From NCBI RefSeq assembly GCF_954871325.1, contig NC_088775.1, forward strand, positions 34,883,561-34,947,560: a DNA stretch of 64,000 bases. Direction: 5' to 3'. Positions 42,199 to 55,895 of the stretch are shown one piece after another (position 1 is the stretch's first letter; each line of letters starts with the position of its first letter). Position numbers and translations under genes: made by a program. Under the pieces are notes generated by a model. The model did not search any database. It had not been told where the DNA came from and was given only the letters and a program-made list of their open reading frames with translations. The DNA comes from Gordionus sp. m RMFG-2023 (taxonomy: Eukaryota; Nematomorpha; Gordioida; Chordodea; Parachordodidae).

Positions 42199-43211
42199 CT
42201 CTATCCAAAACCGCTTAGATGTATTTTTTTACGTTTCCGGTTCACAAAATAAATATTTTGTCGCGAAAGACATTTATAGGGGAAAGGCTAACATTTTAAA
42301 AGTAATTTTGAATATATATATATCATTGAACTCAGAATTTAATTCTCTATCCAAAACCGCTTAGATGTATTTTTAATTTCCGGTTCACAAATTAAATATT
42401 TTGTCGCGAAAGACATTTATAGGGAAAAGGCTAACATTTTAAACATAATTTTGAATATATTTATATCATTGAACTCAGAATTTAATTCTCTATCCAATAC
42501 CGCTTAGATGTTATTTTTTACGTTTTCGGTTCACAAAATAAATCTTTTGTCGCGAAAGACATTTATAGGGGAAAGGCTAACATTTTAAAAGTAATTTTGA
42601 ATATATATATATCATTGAACTCAGAATTTAATTCTCTATCCAAAACCGCTTAGATGTATTTTTAATTTCCGGTTCACAAAATAAATATTTTGTCGCGAAA
42701 AACATTTATAGGGGAAAGGCTAACATTTTAAAAGTAATTTTGAATATATTTATATCGTTGAACTCAGAATTTAATTCTCTATCCAAAACCGCTTAGATGC
42801 ATTTTTAATTTCCGGTTTACAAAATAAATATTTTGTCGCGAAAGACATTTATAGGGGAAAGGCTAACATTTTAAAAGTAATTTTGAATATATTTATATCA
42901 TTGAACTCAGAATTTAATTCTCTATCCAAAACCGCTTAGATGTATTTTTAATTTCCGGTTCACAAAATAAATATTTGGTCGCGAAAGACATTTATAGGGA
43001 AAAGGCTAACATTTTAAAAGTAATTTTGAATATATTTATATCATTGAACTCAGAATTTAATTCTCTATCCAAAACCGCTTAGATGTATTTTTTTACGTTT
43101 CCGGTTCACAAAATAAATCTTTTGTCGCGAAAGACATTTATAGGGGAAAGGCTAACATTTTAAAAGTAATTTTGAATATATATATATCATTGAACTCAGA
43201 ATTTAATTCTC

Positions 43212-44621
43212 TATCCAAAACCGCTTACCGGTTCACAAATTAAATCTTTTGTCGCGAAAGACATTTATAGGGGAAAGGCTAACATTTTAAAAGTAATTTT
43301 GAATATATATATATCATTGAACTCAGAATTTAATTCTCTATCCAAAACCGCTTAGATATATTTTTAATTTCCGGTTTACAAAATAAATATTTTGTCGCGA
43401 AAGACATTTATAGGGGAAAGGCTAACATTTTAAAAATAATTTTGAATATATTTATATCATTGAACTCAGAATTTAATTCTCTATCCAATACCGCTTAGAT
43501 GTATTTTTTTACGTTTTCGGTTCACAAAATAAAATTTTTGTCGCGAAAGACATTTATAGGGGAAAGGCTAACATTTTAAAAATAATTTTGAATATATTTA
43601 TATCATTGAACTCAGAATTTAATTCTCTATCCAAAACCGCTTAGATGTATTTTTAATTTCCGGTTCACAAAATAAATATTTTGTCGCGAAAGACATTTAT
43701 AGGGAAAAGGCTAACATTTTAAAAGTAATTTTGAATATATTTATATCATTGAACTCAGAATTTAATTCTCTATCCAAAACCGCTTAGATGTATTTTTTTA
43801 CGTTTCCGGTTCACAAAATAAATCTTTTGTCGCGAAAGACATTTATAGGGGAAAGGCTAACATTTTAAAAGTAATTTTGAATATATATATATCATTGAAC
43901 TCAGAATTTAATTCTCTATCCAAAACCGCTTACCGGTTCACAAATTAAATCTTTTGTCGCGAAAGACATTTATAGGGGAAAGGCTAACATTTTAAAAGTA
44001 ATTTTGAATATATATATATCATTGAACTCAGAATTTAATTCTCTATCCAAAACCGCTTAGATATATTTTTAATTTCCGGTTTACAAAATAAATATTTTGT
44101 CGCGAAAGACATTTATAGGGGAAAGGCTAACATTTTAAAAATAATTTTGAATATATTTATATCATTGAACTCAGAATTTAATTCTCTATCCAATACCGCT
44201 TAGATGTATTTTTTTACGTTTTCGGTTCACAAAATAAAATTTTTGTCGCGAAAGACATTTATAGGGGAAAGGCTAACATTTTAAAAATAATTTTGAATAT
44301 ATTTATATCATTGAACTCAGAATTTAATTCTCTATCCAAAACCGCTTAGATGTATTTTTAATTTCCGGTTCACAAAATAAATATTTTGTCGCGAAAGACA
44401 TTTATAGGGAAAAGGCTAACATTTTAAAAGTAATTTTGAATATATTTATATCATTGAACTCAGAATTTAATTCTCTATCCAAAACCGCTTAGATGTATTT
44501 TTTTACGTTTCCGGTTCACAAAATAAATCTTTTGTCGCGAAAGACATTTATAGGGGAAAGGCTAACATTTTAAAAGTAATTTTGAATATATATATATCAT
44601 TGAACTCAGAATTTAATTCTC
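43212..44621 (+). repeat. Tandem 705-bp pentamer HOR marked by a 16-bp deletion
   Basis: Units are 43212-43916 and 43917-44621. Each starts with a 127-bp monomer in which CCGCTTA joins directly to CCGGTTCAC (a 16-bp loss) and which also has ACAAATTAAATC. C, D, B (with GGGAAAAGG) and A monomers follow. I found the deletion monomer nowhere else in the window, so this is a clean single duplication of a five-monomer unit. Confidence 0.88.
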
Positions 44622-45198
44622 TATCCAAAACCGCTTAGATGTATTTTTAATTTCCGGTTCACAAAATAAATATTTTGTCGCGAAAGACATTTATAGGGGA
44701 AAGGCTAACATTTTAAAAGTAATTTTGAATATATTATATCATTGAACTCAGAATTTAATTCTCTATCCAAAACCGCTTAGATGTATTTTTTTACGTTTCC
44801 GATTCACAAAAGAAATCTTTTGTCGCGAAAGACATTTATAAGGGAAAGGCTAAGATTTTAAAAGTAATTTTGAATATATTTATATCATTGAACTCAGAAT
44901 TTAATTCTCTATCCAAAACCGCTTAGTTGTATTTTTAATTTCCGGTTCACAAAATAAATATTTTGTCGCGAAAGACATTTATAGGGGAAAGGCTAACATT
45001 TTAAAAATAATTTTGAATATATTTATATCATTGAACTCAGAATTTAATTCTCTATCCAAAAGAGGTTAGATGTATTTTATTACGTTTCCGGTTCACAAAA
45101 TAAATTTTTTGTCGCGAAAGACATTTATATGGGAAAGGCTAACATTTTAAAAATAATTTTGAATATATTTATATCATTGAACTCAGAATTTAATTCTC

Positions 45199-45490
45199 TA
45201 TCCAAAACCGCTTAGATGTATTTTTTTACGTTTCCGGTTCACAAAATAAATCTTTTGTCGCGAAAGACATTTATAGGGGAAAGGCTAACATTTTAAAAAT
45301 AATTTTGAATATATTTATATCATTGAACTCAGAATTTAATTCTCTATCCAAAACCGCTTAGATGTATTTTTTTACGTTTCCGGTTCACAAAATAAATCTT
45401 TTGTCGCGAAAGACATTTATAGGGGAAAGGCTAACATTTTAAAAATAATTTTGAATATATTTATATCATTGAACTCAGAATTTAATTCTC
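45199..45490 (+). repeat. Doublet of identical 146-bp monomers
   Basis: Monomers 45199-45344 and 45345-45490 appear identical: A type with AAATCTTTTG and TTAAAAATAATT. Most adjacent monomers in the array differ, so this is probably a recent single-monomer duplication. Confidence 0.78.
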
Positions 45491-48400
45491 TATCCAAAAC
45501 CGCTTAGATGTATTTTTTTACGTTTCCGATTCACAAAAGAAATCTTTTGTCGCGAAAGACATTTATAAGGGAAAGGCTAAGATTTTAAAAGTAATTTTGA
45601 ATATATTTATATCATTGAACTCAGAATTTAATTCTCTATCCAAAACCGCTTAGTTGTATTTTTAATTTCCGGTTCACAAAATAAATCTTTTGTCGCGAAA
45701 GACATTTATAGGGGAAAGGCTAACATTTTAAAAGTAATTTTGAATATATATATATCATTGAACTCAGAATTTAATTCTCTATCCAAAACCGCTTAGATGT
45801 ATTTTTAATTTCCGGTTCACAAAATAAATCTTTTGTCGCGAAAGACATTTATAGGGGAAAGGCTAACATTTTAAAAGTAATTTTGAATATATATATATCA
45901 TTGAACTCAGAATTTAATTCTCTATCCAAAACCGCTTAGATATATTTTTAATTTCCGGTTTACAAAATAAATATTTTGTCGCGAAAGACATTTATAGGGG
46001 AAAGGCTAACATTTTAAAAATAATTTTGAATATATTTATATCATTGAACTCAGAATTTAATTCTCTATCCAATACCGCTTAGATGTATTTTTTTACGTTT
46101 TCGGTTCACAAAATAAAATTTTTGTCGCGAAAGACATTTATAGGGGAAAGGCTAACATTTTAAAAATAATTTTGAATATATTTATATCATTGAACTCAGA
46201 ATTTAATTCTCTATCCAAAACCGCTTAGATGTATTTTTAATTTCCGGTTCACAAAATAAATATTTTGTCGCGAAAGACATTTATAGGGAAAAGGCTAACA
46301 TTTTAAAAGTAATTTTGAATATATTTATATCATTGAACTCAGAATTTAATTCTCTATCCAAAACCGCTTAGATGTATTTTTTTACGTTTCCGGTTCACAA
46401 AATAAATCTTTTGTCGCGAAAGACATTTATAGGGGAAAGGCTAACATTTTAAAAGTAATTTTGAATATATATATATCATTGAACTCAGAATTTAATTCTC
46501 TATCCAAAACCGCTTAGATGTATTTTTAATTTCCGGTTCACAAAATAAATATTTTGTCGCGAAAGACATTTATAGGGGAAAGGCTAACATTTTAAAAGTA
46601 ATTTTGAATATATTATATCATTGAACTCAGAATTTAATTCTCTATCCAAAACCGCTTAGATATGTTTTTTTACGTTTCCGGTTCACAAAAGAAATCTTTT
46701 GTCGCGAAAGACATTTATAGGGGAAAGGCTAACATTTTAAAAGTAATTTTGAATATATTTATATCATTGAACTCAGAATTTAATTCTCTATCCAAAAGAG
46801 GTTAGATGTATTTTATTACGCTTCCGGTTCACAAAATAAATTTTTTGTCGCGAAAGACATTTATAGGGAAAAGGCTAGCATTTTAAAAGTAATTTTGAAT
46901 ATATTTATATCATTGAACTCAGAATTTAATTCTCTATCCAAAACCGCTTAGATGTATTTTATTACGTTTCCGGTTCACAAAATAAATTTTTTGTCGCGAA
47001 AGACATTTATATGGGAAAGGCTAACATTTTAAAAGTAATTTTGAATATATTTATATCATTGAACTCAGAATTTAATTCTCTATCCAAAACCGCTTAGATG
47101 TATTTTTAATTTCCGGTTCACAAAATAAATATTTTGTCGCGAAAGACATTTATAGGGGAAAGGCTAACATTTTAAAAATAATTTTGAATATATTTATATC
47201 ATTGAACTCAGAATTTAATTCTCTATCCAAAACCGCTTAGATGTATTTTTAATTTCCGGTTCACAAAATAAATATTTTGTCGCAAAAGACATTTATAGGG
47301 GCAAGGCTAACATTTTAAAAGTAATTTTGAATATATTTATATCATTGAACTCAGAATTTAATTCTCTATCCAAAAGAGGTTAGATGTATTTTATTACGTT
47401 TCCGGTTCACAAAATAAATTTTTTGTCGCGAAAGACATTTATAGGGGAAAGGCTAACATTTTAAAAATAATTTTGAATATATTTATATCATTGAACTCAG
47501 AATTTAATTCTCTATCCAAAACCGCTTAGTTGTATTTTTAATTTCCGGTTCACAAAATAAATATTTTGTCGCGAAAGACATTTATAGGGGAAAGGCTAAC
47601 ATTTTAAAAGTAATTTTGAATATATTTATATCATTGAACTCAGAATTTAATTCTCTATCCAAAAGAGGTTAGATGTATTTTATTACGTTTCCGGTTCACA
47701 AAATAAATTTTTTGTCGCGAAAGACATTTATATGGGAAAGGCTAGCATTTTAAAAGTAATTTTGAATATATTTATATCATTGAACTCAGAATTTAATTCT
47801 CTATCCAAAACCGCTTAGATGTATTTTTAATTTCCGGTTCACAAAATAAATATTTTGTCGCGAAAGACATTTATAGGGAAAAGGCTAACATTTTAAATGT
47901 AATTTTGAATATATTTATATCATTGAACTCAGAATTTAATTCTCTATCCAAAACCGCTTAGATGTATTTTTTTACGTTTCCGGTTCACAAAAGAAATCTT
48001 TTGTCGCGAAAGACATTTATAGGGGAAAGGCTAACATTTTAAAAGTAATTTTGAATATATTTATATCATTGAACTCAGAATTTAATTCTCTATCCAAAAG
48101 AGGTTAGATGTATTTTATTACGCTTCCGGTTCACAAAATAAATTTTTTGTCGCGAAAGACATTTATAGGGAAAAGGCTAGCATTTTAAAAGTAATTTTGA
48201 ATATATTTATATCATTGAACTCAGAATTTAATTCTCTATCCAAAACCGCTTAGATGTATTTTATTACGTTTCCGGTTCACAAAATAAATTTTTTGTCGCG
48301 AAAGACATTTATATGGGAAAGGCTAACATTTTAAAAGTAATTTTGAATATATTTATATCATTGAACTCAGAATTTAATTCTCTATCCAAAACCGCTTAGA

Positions 48401-49392
48401 TGTATTTTTAATTTCCGGTTCACAAAATAAATATTTTGTCGCGAAAGACATTTATAGGGGAAAGGCTAACATTTTAAAAATAATTTTGAATATATTTATA
48501 TCATTGAACTCAGAATTTAATTCTCTATCCAAAACCGCTTAGATGTATTTTTAATTTCCGGTTCACAAAATAAATATTTTGTCGCAAAAGACATTTATAG
48601 GGGCAAGGCTAACATTTTAAAAGTAATTTTGAATATATTTATATCATTGAACTCAGAATTTAATTCTCTATCCAAAAGAGGTTAGATGTATTTTATTACG
48701 TTTCCGGTTCACAAAATAAATTTTTTGTCGCGAAAGACATTTATATGGGAAAGGCTAGCATTTTAAAAGTAATTTTGAATATATTTATATCATTGAACTC
48801 AGAATTTAATTCTCTATCCAAAACCGCTTAGATGTATTTTTAATTTCTGGTTCACAAATTAAATATTTTGTCGCGAAAGACATTTATAGGGAAAAGGCTA
48901 ACATTTTAAATGTAATTTTGAATATATTTATATCATTGAACTCAGAATTTGATTCTCTATCCAAAACCGCTTAGATGTATTTTTTTACGTTTCCGGTTCA
49001 TAAAATAAATATTTTGTCGCGAAAGACATTTATAGGGGAAAGGCTAACATTTTAAAAGTAATTTTGAATATATATATATCATTGAACTCAGAATTTAATT
49101 CTCTATCCAAAACCGCTTAGATGTATTTTTAATTTCCGGTTCACAAAATAAATATTTTGTCGCGAAAGACATTTATAGGGGAAAGGCTAACATTTTAAAA
49201 GTAATTTTGAATATATTTATATCATTGAACTCAGAATTTAATTCTCTATCCAAAAGAGGTTAGATGTATTTTATTACGTTTCCGGTTCACAAAATAAATT
49301 TTTTGTCGCGAAAGACATTTATATGGGAAAGGCTAGCATTTTAAAAGTAATTTTGAATATATTTATATCATTGAACTCAGAATTTAATTCTC

Positions 49393-52300
49393 TATCCAAA
49401 ACCGCTTAGATGTATTTTTAATTTCCGGTTCACAAAATAAATATTTTGTCGCGAAAGACATTTATAGGGGAAAGGCTAACATTTTAAAAGTAATTTTGAA
49501 TATATTATATCATTGAACTCAGAATTTAATTCTCTATCCAAAACCGCTTAGATGTATTTTTTTACGTTTCCAGTTCACAAAATAAATTTTTTGTCGCGAA
49601 AGACATTTATAGGGAAAAGGCTAACATTTTAAAAGTAATTTTGAATATATTTATATCATTGAACTCAGAATTTAATTCTCTATCCAAAACCGCTTAGATG
49701 TATTTTTTTACGTTTCCGGTTCACAATATAAATCTTTTGTCGCGAAAGACATTTATAGGGAAAAGGCTAACATTTTAAAAGTAATTTATAATATATTTAT
49801 ATCATTGAACTCAGAATTTAATTCTCTATCCAAAACCGCTTAGATGTATTTTTTTACGTTTCCGGTTCACAAAATAAATTTTTTGTCGCGAAAGACATTT
49901 ATAGGGAAAAGGCTAACATTTTAAAAGTAATTTTGAATATATTTATATCGTTGAACTCAGAATTTAATTCTCTATCCAAAACCGCTTAGATGTATTTTTA
50001 ATTTCCGGTTTACAAAATAAATATTTTGTCGCGAAAGACATTTATAGGGGAAAGGCTAACATTTTAAAAGTAATTTTGAATATATTTATATCATTGAACT
50101 CAGAATTTAATTCTCTATCCAAAACCGCTTAGATGTATTTTTTTACGTTTTCGGTTCACAAAATAAAATTTTAGTCGCGAAAGACATTTATAGGGGAAAG
50201 GCTAACATTTTAAAAGTAATTTTGAATATATTTATATCATTGAACTCAGAATTTAATTCTCTATCCAAAACCGCTTAGATGTATTTTTAATTTCCGGTTC
50301 ACAAAATAAATATTTGGTCGCGAAAGACATTTATAGGGAAAAGGCTAACATTTTAAAAGTAATTTTGAATATATTTATATCATTGAACTCAGAATTTAAT
50401 TCTCTATCCAAAACCGCTTAGATGTATTTTTTTACGTTTCCGGTTCACAAAATAAATCTTTTGTCGCGAAAGACATTTATAGGGGAAAGGCTAACATTTT
50501 AAAAGTAATTTTGAATATATATATATCATTGAACTCAGAATTTAATTCTCTATCCAAAACCGCTTAGATGTATTTTTAATTTCCGGTTCACAAAATAAAT
50601 CTTTTGTCGCGAAAGACATTTATAGGGGAAAGGCTAACATTTTAAAAGTAATTTTGAATATATATATATCATTGAACTCAGAATTTAATTCTCTATCCAA
50701 AACCGCTTAGATATATTTTTAATTTCCGGTTTACAAAATAAATATTTTGTCGCGAAAGACATTTATAGGGGAAAGGCTAACATTTTAAAAATAATTTTGA
50801 ATATATTTATATCATTGAACTCAGAATTTAATTCTCTATCCAATACCGCTTAGATGTATTTTTTTACGTTTTCGGTTCACAAAATAAAATTTTTGTCGCG
50901 AAAGACATTTATAGGGGAAAGGCTAACATTTTAAAAATAATTTTGAATATATTTATATCATTGAACTCAGAATTTAATTCTCTATCCAAAACCGCTTAGA
51001 TGTATTTTTAATTTCCGGTTCACAAAATAAATATTTTGTCGCGAAAGACATTTATAGGGAAAAGGCTAACATTTTAAAAGTAATTTTGAATATATTTATA
51101 TCATTGAACTCAGAATTTAATTCTCTATCCAAAACCGCTTAGATGTATTTTTTTACGTTTCCGGTTCACAAAATAAATCTTTTGTCGCGAAAGACATTTA
51201 TAGGGGAAAGGCTAACATTTTAAAAGTAATTTTGAATATATATATATCATTGAACTCAGAATTTAATTCTCTATCCAAAACCGCTTAGATGTATTTTTAA
51301 TTTCCGGTTCACAAAATAAAATATTTTGTCGCGAAAGACATTTATAGGGGAAAGGCTAACATTTTAAAAGTAATTTTGAATATATTATATCATTGAACTC
51401 AGAATTTAATTCTCTATCCAAAACCGCTTAGATGTATTTTTTTACGTTTCCGGTTCACAAAAGAAATCTTTTGTCGCGAAAGACATTTATAAGGGAAAGG
51501 CTAAGATTTTAAAAGTAATTTTGAATATATTTATATCATTGAACTCAGAATTTAATTCTCTATCCAAAACCGCTTAGTTGTATTTTTAATTTCCGGTTCA
51601 CAAAATAAATATTTTGTCGCGAAAGACATTTATAGGGGAAAGGCTAACATTTTAAAAGTAATTTTGAATATATTTATATCATTGAACTCAGAATTTAATT
51701 CTCTATCCAAAAGAGGTTAGATGTATTTTATTACGTTTCCGGTTCACAAAATAAATTTTTTGTCGCGAAAGACATTTATATGGGAAAGGCTAGCATTTTA
51801 AAAGTAATTTTGAATATATTTATATCATTGAACTCAGAATTTAATTCTCTATCCAAAACCGCTTAGATGTATTTTTAATTTCCGGTTCACAAAATAAATA
51901 TTTTGTCGCGAAAGACATTTATAGGGAAAAGGCTAACATTTTAAATGTAATTTTGAATATATTTATATCATTGAACTCAGAATTTAATTCTCTATCCAAA
52001 ACCGCTTAGATGTATTTTTTTACGTTTCCGGTTCACAAAAGAAATCTTTTGTCGCGAAAGACATTTATAGGGGAAAGGCTAACATTTTAAAAGTAATTTT
52101 GAATATATTTATATCATTGAACTCAGAATTTAATTCTCTATCCAAAAGAGGTTAGATGTATTTTATTAGGTTTCCGGTTCACAAAATAAATTTTTTGTCG
52201 CGAAAGACATTTATAGGGAAAAGGCTAGCATTTTAAAAGTAATTTTGAATATATTTATATCATTGAACTCAGAATTTAATTCTCTATCCAAAACCGCTTA

Positions 52301-53002
52301 GATGTATTTTATTACGTTTCCGGTTCACAAAATAAATTTTTTGTCGCGAAAGACATTTATATGGGAAAGGCTAACATTTTAAAAGTAATTTTGAATATAT
52401 TTATATCATTGAACTCAGAATTTAATTCTCTATCCAAAACCGCTTAGATGTATTTTTAATTTCCGGTTCACAAAATAAATATTTTGTCGCGAAAGACATT
52501 TATAGGGGAAAGGCTAACATTTTAAAAATAATTTTGAATATATTTATATCATTGAACTCAGAATTTAATTCTCTATCCAAAACCGCTTAGATGTATTTTT
52601 AATTTCCGGTTCACAAAATAAATATTTTGTCGCAAAAGACATTTATAGGGGCAAGGCTAACATTTTAAAAGTAATTTTGAATATATTTATATCATTGAAC
52701 TCAGAATTTAATTCTCTATCCAAAAGAGGTTAGATGTATTTTATTACGTTTCCGGTTCACAAAATAAATTTTTTGTCGCGAATGACATTTATATGGGAAA
52801 GGCTAGCATTTTAAAAGTAATTTTGAATATATTTATATCATTGAACTCAGAATTTAATTCTCTATCCAAAACCGCTTAGATGTATTTTTAATTTCTGGTT
52901 CACAAATTAAATATTTTGTCGCGAAAGACATTTATAGGGAAAAGGCTAACATTTTAAATGTAATTTTGAATATATTTATATCATTGAACTCAGAATTTGA
53001 TT
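49393..53002 (+). repeat. Large segmental duplication, copy 2 (cut by gap)
   Basis: This copy matches 36715-42198 but holds one rather than three 1012-bp-type units (ATAAGGG marker at 51489). It retains one monomer that copy 1 lost near 38220 and carries private changes: AAAATATTTTG near 51317, TTATTAGGTTTCC near 52163 and GCGAATGACATT near 52778. It ends at the 200-N gap, so its true extent is unknown. Confidence 0.82.
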
Positions 53003-53202
53003 NNNNNNNNNNNNNNNNNNNNNNNNNNNNNNNNNNNNNNNNNNNNNNNNNNNNNNNNNNNNNNNNNNNNNNNNNNNNNNNNNNNNNNNNNNNNNNNNNN
53101 NNNNNNNNNNNNNNNNNNNNNNNNNNNNNNNNNNNNNNNNNNNNNNNNNNNNNNNNNNNNNNNNNNNNNNNNNNNNNNNNNNNNNNNNNNNNNNNNNNNN
53201 NN
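53003..53202. other. Assembly gap of exactly 200 Ns
   Basis: All 200 bases are N. A round number points to a scaffolding placeholder of unknown true size rather than a measured gap. The left flank ends inside the AATTTGATT segment of a monomer in plus orientation. The right flank starts with GGATAGAGAATT, which is the reverse complement of the same part of the monomer. The array therefore changes orientation exactly here. Confidence 0.97.
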
Positions 53203-54352
53203 GGATAGAGAATTAAATTCTGAGTTCAATGATATATATATATTCAAAATTACTTTTAAAATGTTAGCCTTTCCCCTATAAATGTCTTTCGCGACAAAAA
53301 TTTTATTTTGTGAACCGAAAACGTAAAAAAATACATCTAAGCGGTATTGGATAGAGAATTAAATTCTGAGTTCAATGATATAAATATATTCAAAATTTTT
53401 AAAATGTTAACCTTTCCTCTATAAATGTCTTTCGCGACAAAATATTTATTTTGTTAAACCGGATATATCTAAGCGGTTTTGGATAGAGAATTAAATTCTG
53501 AGTTCAATGATATAAATATATTCAAAATTACTTTTAAAATGTTAGCCTTTTCCCTATAAATGTCTTTCGCGACAAAATATTTATTTTGTGAACCGGAAAT
53601 TAAAAATACATCTAAGCGGTTTTGGATAGAGAATTAAATTCTGAGTTCAATGATATAAATATATTCAAAATTATTTTTAAAATGTTAGCCTTTCCCCTAT
53701 AAATGTCTTTCGCGACAAAAATTTTATTTTGTGAACCGAAAACGTAAAAAAATACATCTAAGCGGTATTGGATAGAGAATTAAATTCTGAGTTCAATGAT
53801 ATAAATATATTCAAAATTATTTTTAAAATGTTAGCCTTTCCCCTATAAATGTCTTTCGCGACAAAATATTTATTTTGTAAACCGGAAATTAAAAATATAT
53901 CTAAGCGGTTTTGGATAGAGAATTAAATTCTGAGTTCAATGATATATATATATTCAAAATTACTTTTAAAATGTTAGCCTTTCCCATATAAATGTCTTTC
54001 GCGACAAAAAATTTATTTTGTGAACCGGAAACGTTATAAAATACATCTAAGCGGTATTGGATAGAGAATTAAATTCTGAGTTCAGTGATATAAATATATT
54101 CAAAATTACTTTTAAAATGTTAGCCTTTCCCCTATAAATGTCTTTCGCCACAAAATATTTATTTTGTGAACCGGAAACGTAAAAAAATACATCTAAGCGG
54201 TTTTGGATAGAGAATTAAATTCTGAGTTCAATGATATAAATATATTCAAAATTACATTTAAAATGTTAGCCTTTTCCCTATAAATGTCTTTCGCGACAAA
54301 ATATTTATTTTGTGAACCGGAAATTAAAAATACATCTAAGCGGTTTTGGATA

Positions 54353-55195
54353 GAGAATTAAATTCTGAGTTCAATGATATAAATATATTCAATCCCCTAT
54401 AAATGTCTTTCGCGACAAAATATTTATTTTGTGAACCGGAAACGTTATAAAATACATCTAAGAGGTTTTGGATAGAGAATTAAATTCTGAGTTCAATGAT
54501 ATAAATATATTCAAAATTACTTTTAAAATGTTAGCCTTTCCCATATAAATGTCTTTCGCGACAAAAAATATATTTTGTGAACCGGAAACGTAAAAAAATA
54601 CATCTAAGCGGTTTTGGATAGAGAATTAAATTCTGAGTTCAATGATATAAATATATTCAAAATTACTTTTAAAATGTTAACCTTTCCCCTATAAATGTCT
54701 TTCGCGACAAAAATTTTATTTTGTGAGAAAACGTAAAAAAATACATCTAAGCGGTTTTGGATAGAGAATTAAATTCTGAGTTCAATGATATAAATATATT
54801 CAAAATTATTTTTAAAATGTTAGCCTTTCCCCTATAAATGTCTTTCTCGACAAAATATTTATTTTGTGGACCGGAAATTAAAAATATATCTAAGCGGTTT
54901 TGGATAGAGAATTAAATTCTGAGTTCAATGATATAAATATATTCAAAATTACTTTTAAAATGTTAGCCTTTCCCCTATAAATGTCTTTCGCGACAAAATA
55001 TTTATTTTGTGAACCGGAAATTAAAAATACATCTAAGCGGTTTTGGATAGAGAATTAAATTCTGAGTTCAATGATATATATATATTCAAAATTACTTTTA
55101 AAATGTTAGCCTTTCCCCTATAAATGTCTTTCGCGACAAAAGATTTATTTTGTGAACCGAAAACGTATGAAAATACATCTAAGCGGTTTTGGATA
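54353..55195 (-). repeat. Inverted HOR module H'-B-B'-I-A'-J, copy 1 (843 bp)
   Basis: On the minus strand six monomers run in the same order as the left-arm module and total the same 843 bp. They include I (TTTTCTCAC), A' (AAAATATATTTTTTG) and the 122-bp J (54353-54474, plus-strand marker AATCCCCTAT). The first monomer is a different H version, plus-strand GTATGAAAATAC at 55165. B' carries private changes: plus-strand TTTCTCGAC and GTGGACCGG. Confidence 0.86.
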
Positions 55196-55895
55196 GAGAA
55201 TTAAATTCTTAGTTCAATGATATAAATATATTCAAAATTATGTTTAAAATGTTAGCCTTTCCCCTATAAATGTCTTTCGCGACAAAATATTTATTTTGTA
55301 AACCGGAAATTAAAAATATATCTAAGCGGTTTTGGATAGAGAATTAAATTCTGAGTTCAATGATATAAATATATTCAAAATTACTTTTAAAATGTTAGCC
55401 TTTTCCCTATAAATGTCTTTCGCGACAAAATATTTATTTTGTGAACCGAAAACGTATGAAAATACATCTAAGCGGTTTTGGATAGAGAATTAAATTCTTA
55501 GTTCAATGATATAAATATATTCAAAATTACTTTTAAAATGTTAGCCTTTCCCCTATAAATGTCTTTCGCGACAAAATATTTATTTTGTAAACCGGAAATT
55601 AAAAATACATCTAAGCGGTTTTGGATAGAGAATTAAATTCTGAGTTCAATGATATAAATATATTCAAAATTACTTTTAAAATGTTAGCCTTTTCCCTATA
55701 AATGTCTTTCGCGACAAAATATTTATTTTGTGAACCGAAAACGTATGAAAATACATCTAAGCGGTTTTGGATAGAGAATTAAATTCTTAGTTCAATGATA
55801 TAAATATATTCAAAATTATGTTTAAAATGTTAGCCTTTCCCCTATAAATGTCTTTCGCGACAAAATATTTATTTTGTAAACCGGAAATTAAAAAT
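55050..55895 (-). repeat. 289-bp dimer HOR with H' marker, three copies
   Basis: The plus-strand marker GTATGAAAATAC occurs at 55165, 55454 and 55743, each 289 bp apart (146 + 143). Each H' monomer alternates with a short monomer carrying plus-strand TTTGTAAACCGG. In the related copy near 58747-59757 there are four markers, with one 432-bp step, so the dimer number varies between duplicates. Outer bounds are approximate. Confidence 0.8.

Larger units (their letters stand above)
1..53002 (+). repeat. Satellite DNA array, head-to-tail, left arm
   Basis: The whole stretch is an uninterrupted tandem array of one AT-rich satellite monomer, mostly 143 or 146 bp, about 368 copies. Every copy shows the same landmarks in the same order: TATCC, CGCTTAGATGTA, CCGGTTCACAAAATAAAT, GTCGCGAAAGACATTTATA, GGCTAACATTTTAAA, TATATCATTGAACTCAG, AATTTAATTCTC. 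Copies differ by few substitutions and small indels, and variants recur in ordered blocks, so the array has higher-order structure. I see no gene, transposon insertion or unrelated sequence anywhere in it. Stop codons occur at least once per monomer in each frame, and both main monomer lengths leave remainder 2 on division by 3, so frames do not carry through. By analogy with other satellites it is probably heterochromatic and near a centromere or chromosome end; that role is inference. Confidence 0.98.

Noticed and set aside
1-53002. CRISPR array, because of many regular repeats
   Set aside because: The repeats are contiguous 143-146 bp units with no unique spacers, and no cas genes are present. 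It is satellite DNA.
52966-53281. Open frames running into and out of the gap on both strands
   Set aside because: They consist almost entirely of Ns translated as unknown residues, with satellite sequence at the ends. They are not genes.
52860-53350. Mirror-image fold-back artefact at the gap
   Set aside because: The monomer types next to the gap do not mirror each other: F/G-type on the left against D-type on the right, with different neighbours. The right arm is therefore not a reversed copy of the adjacent left sequence.
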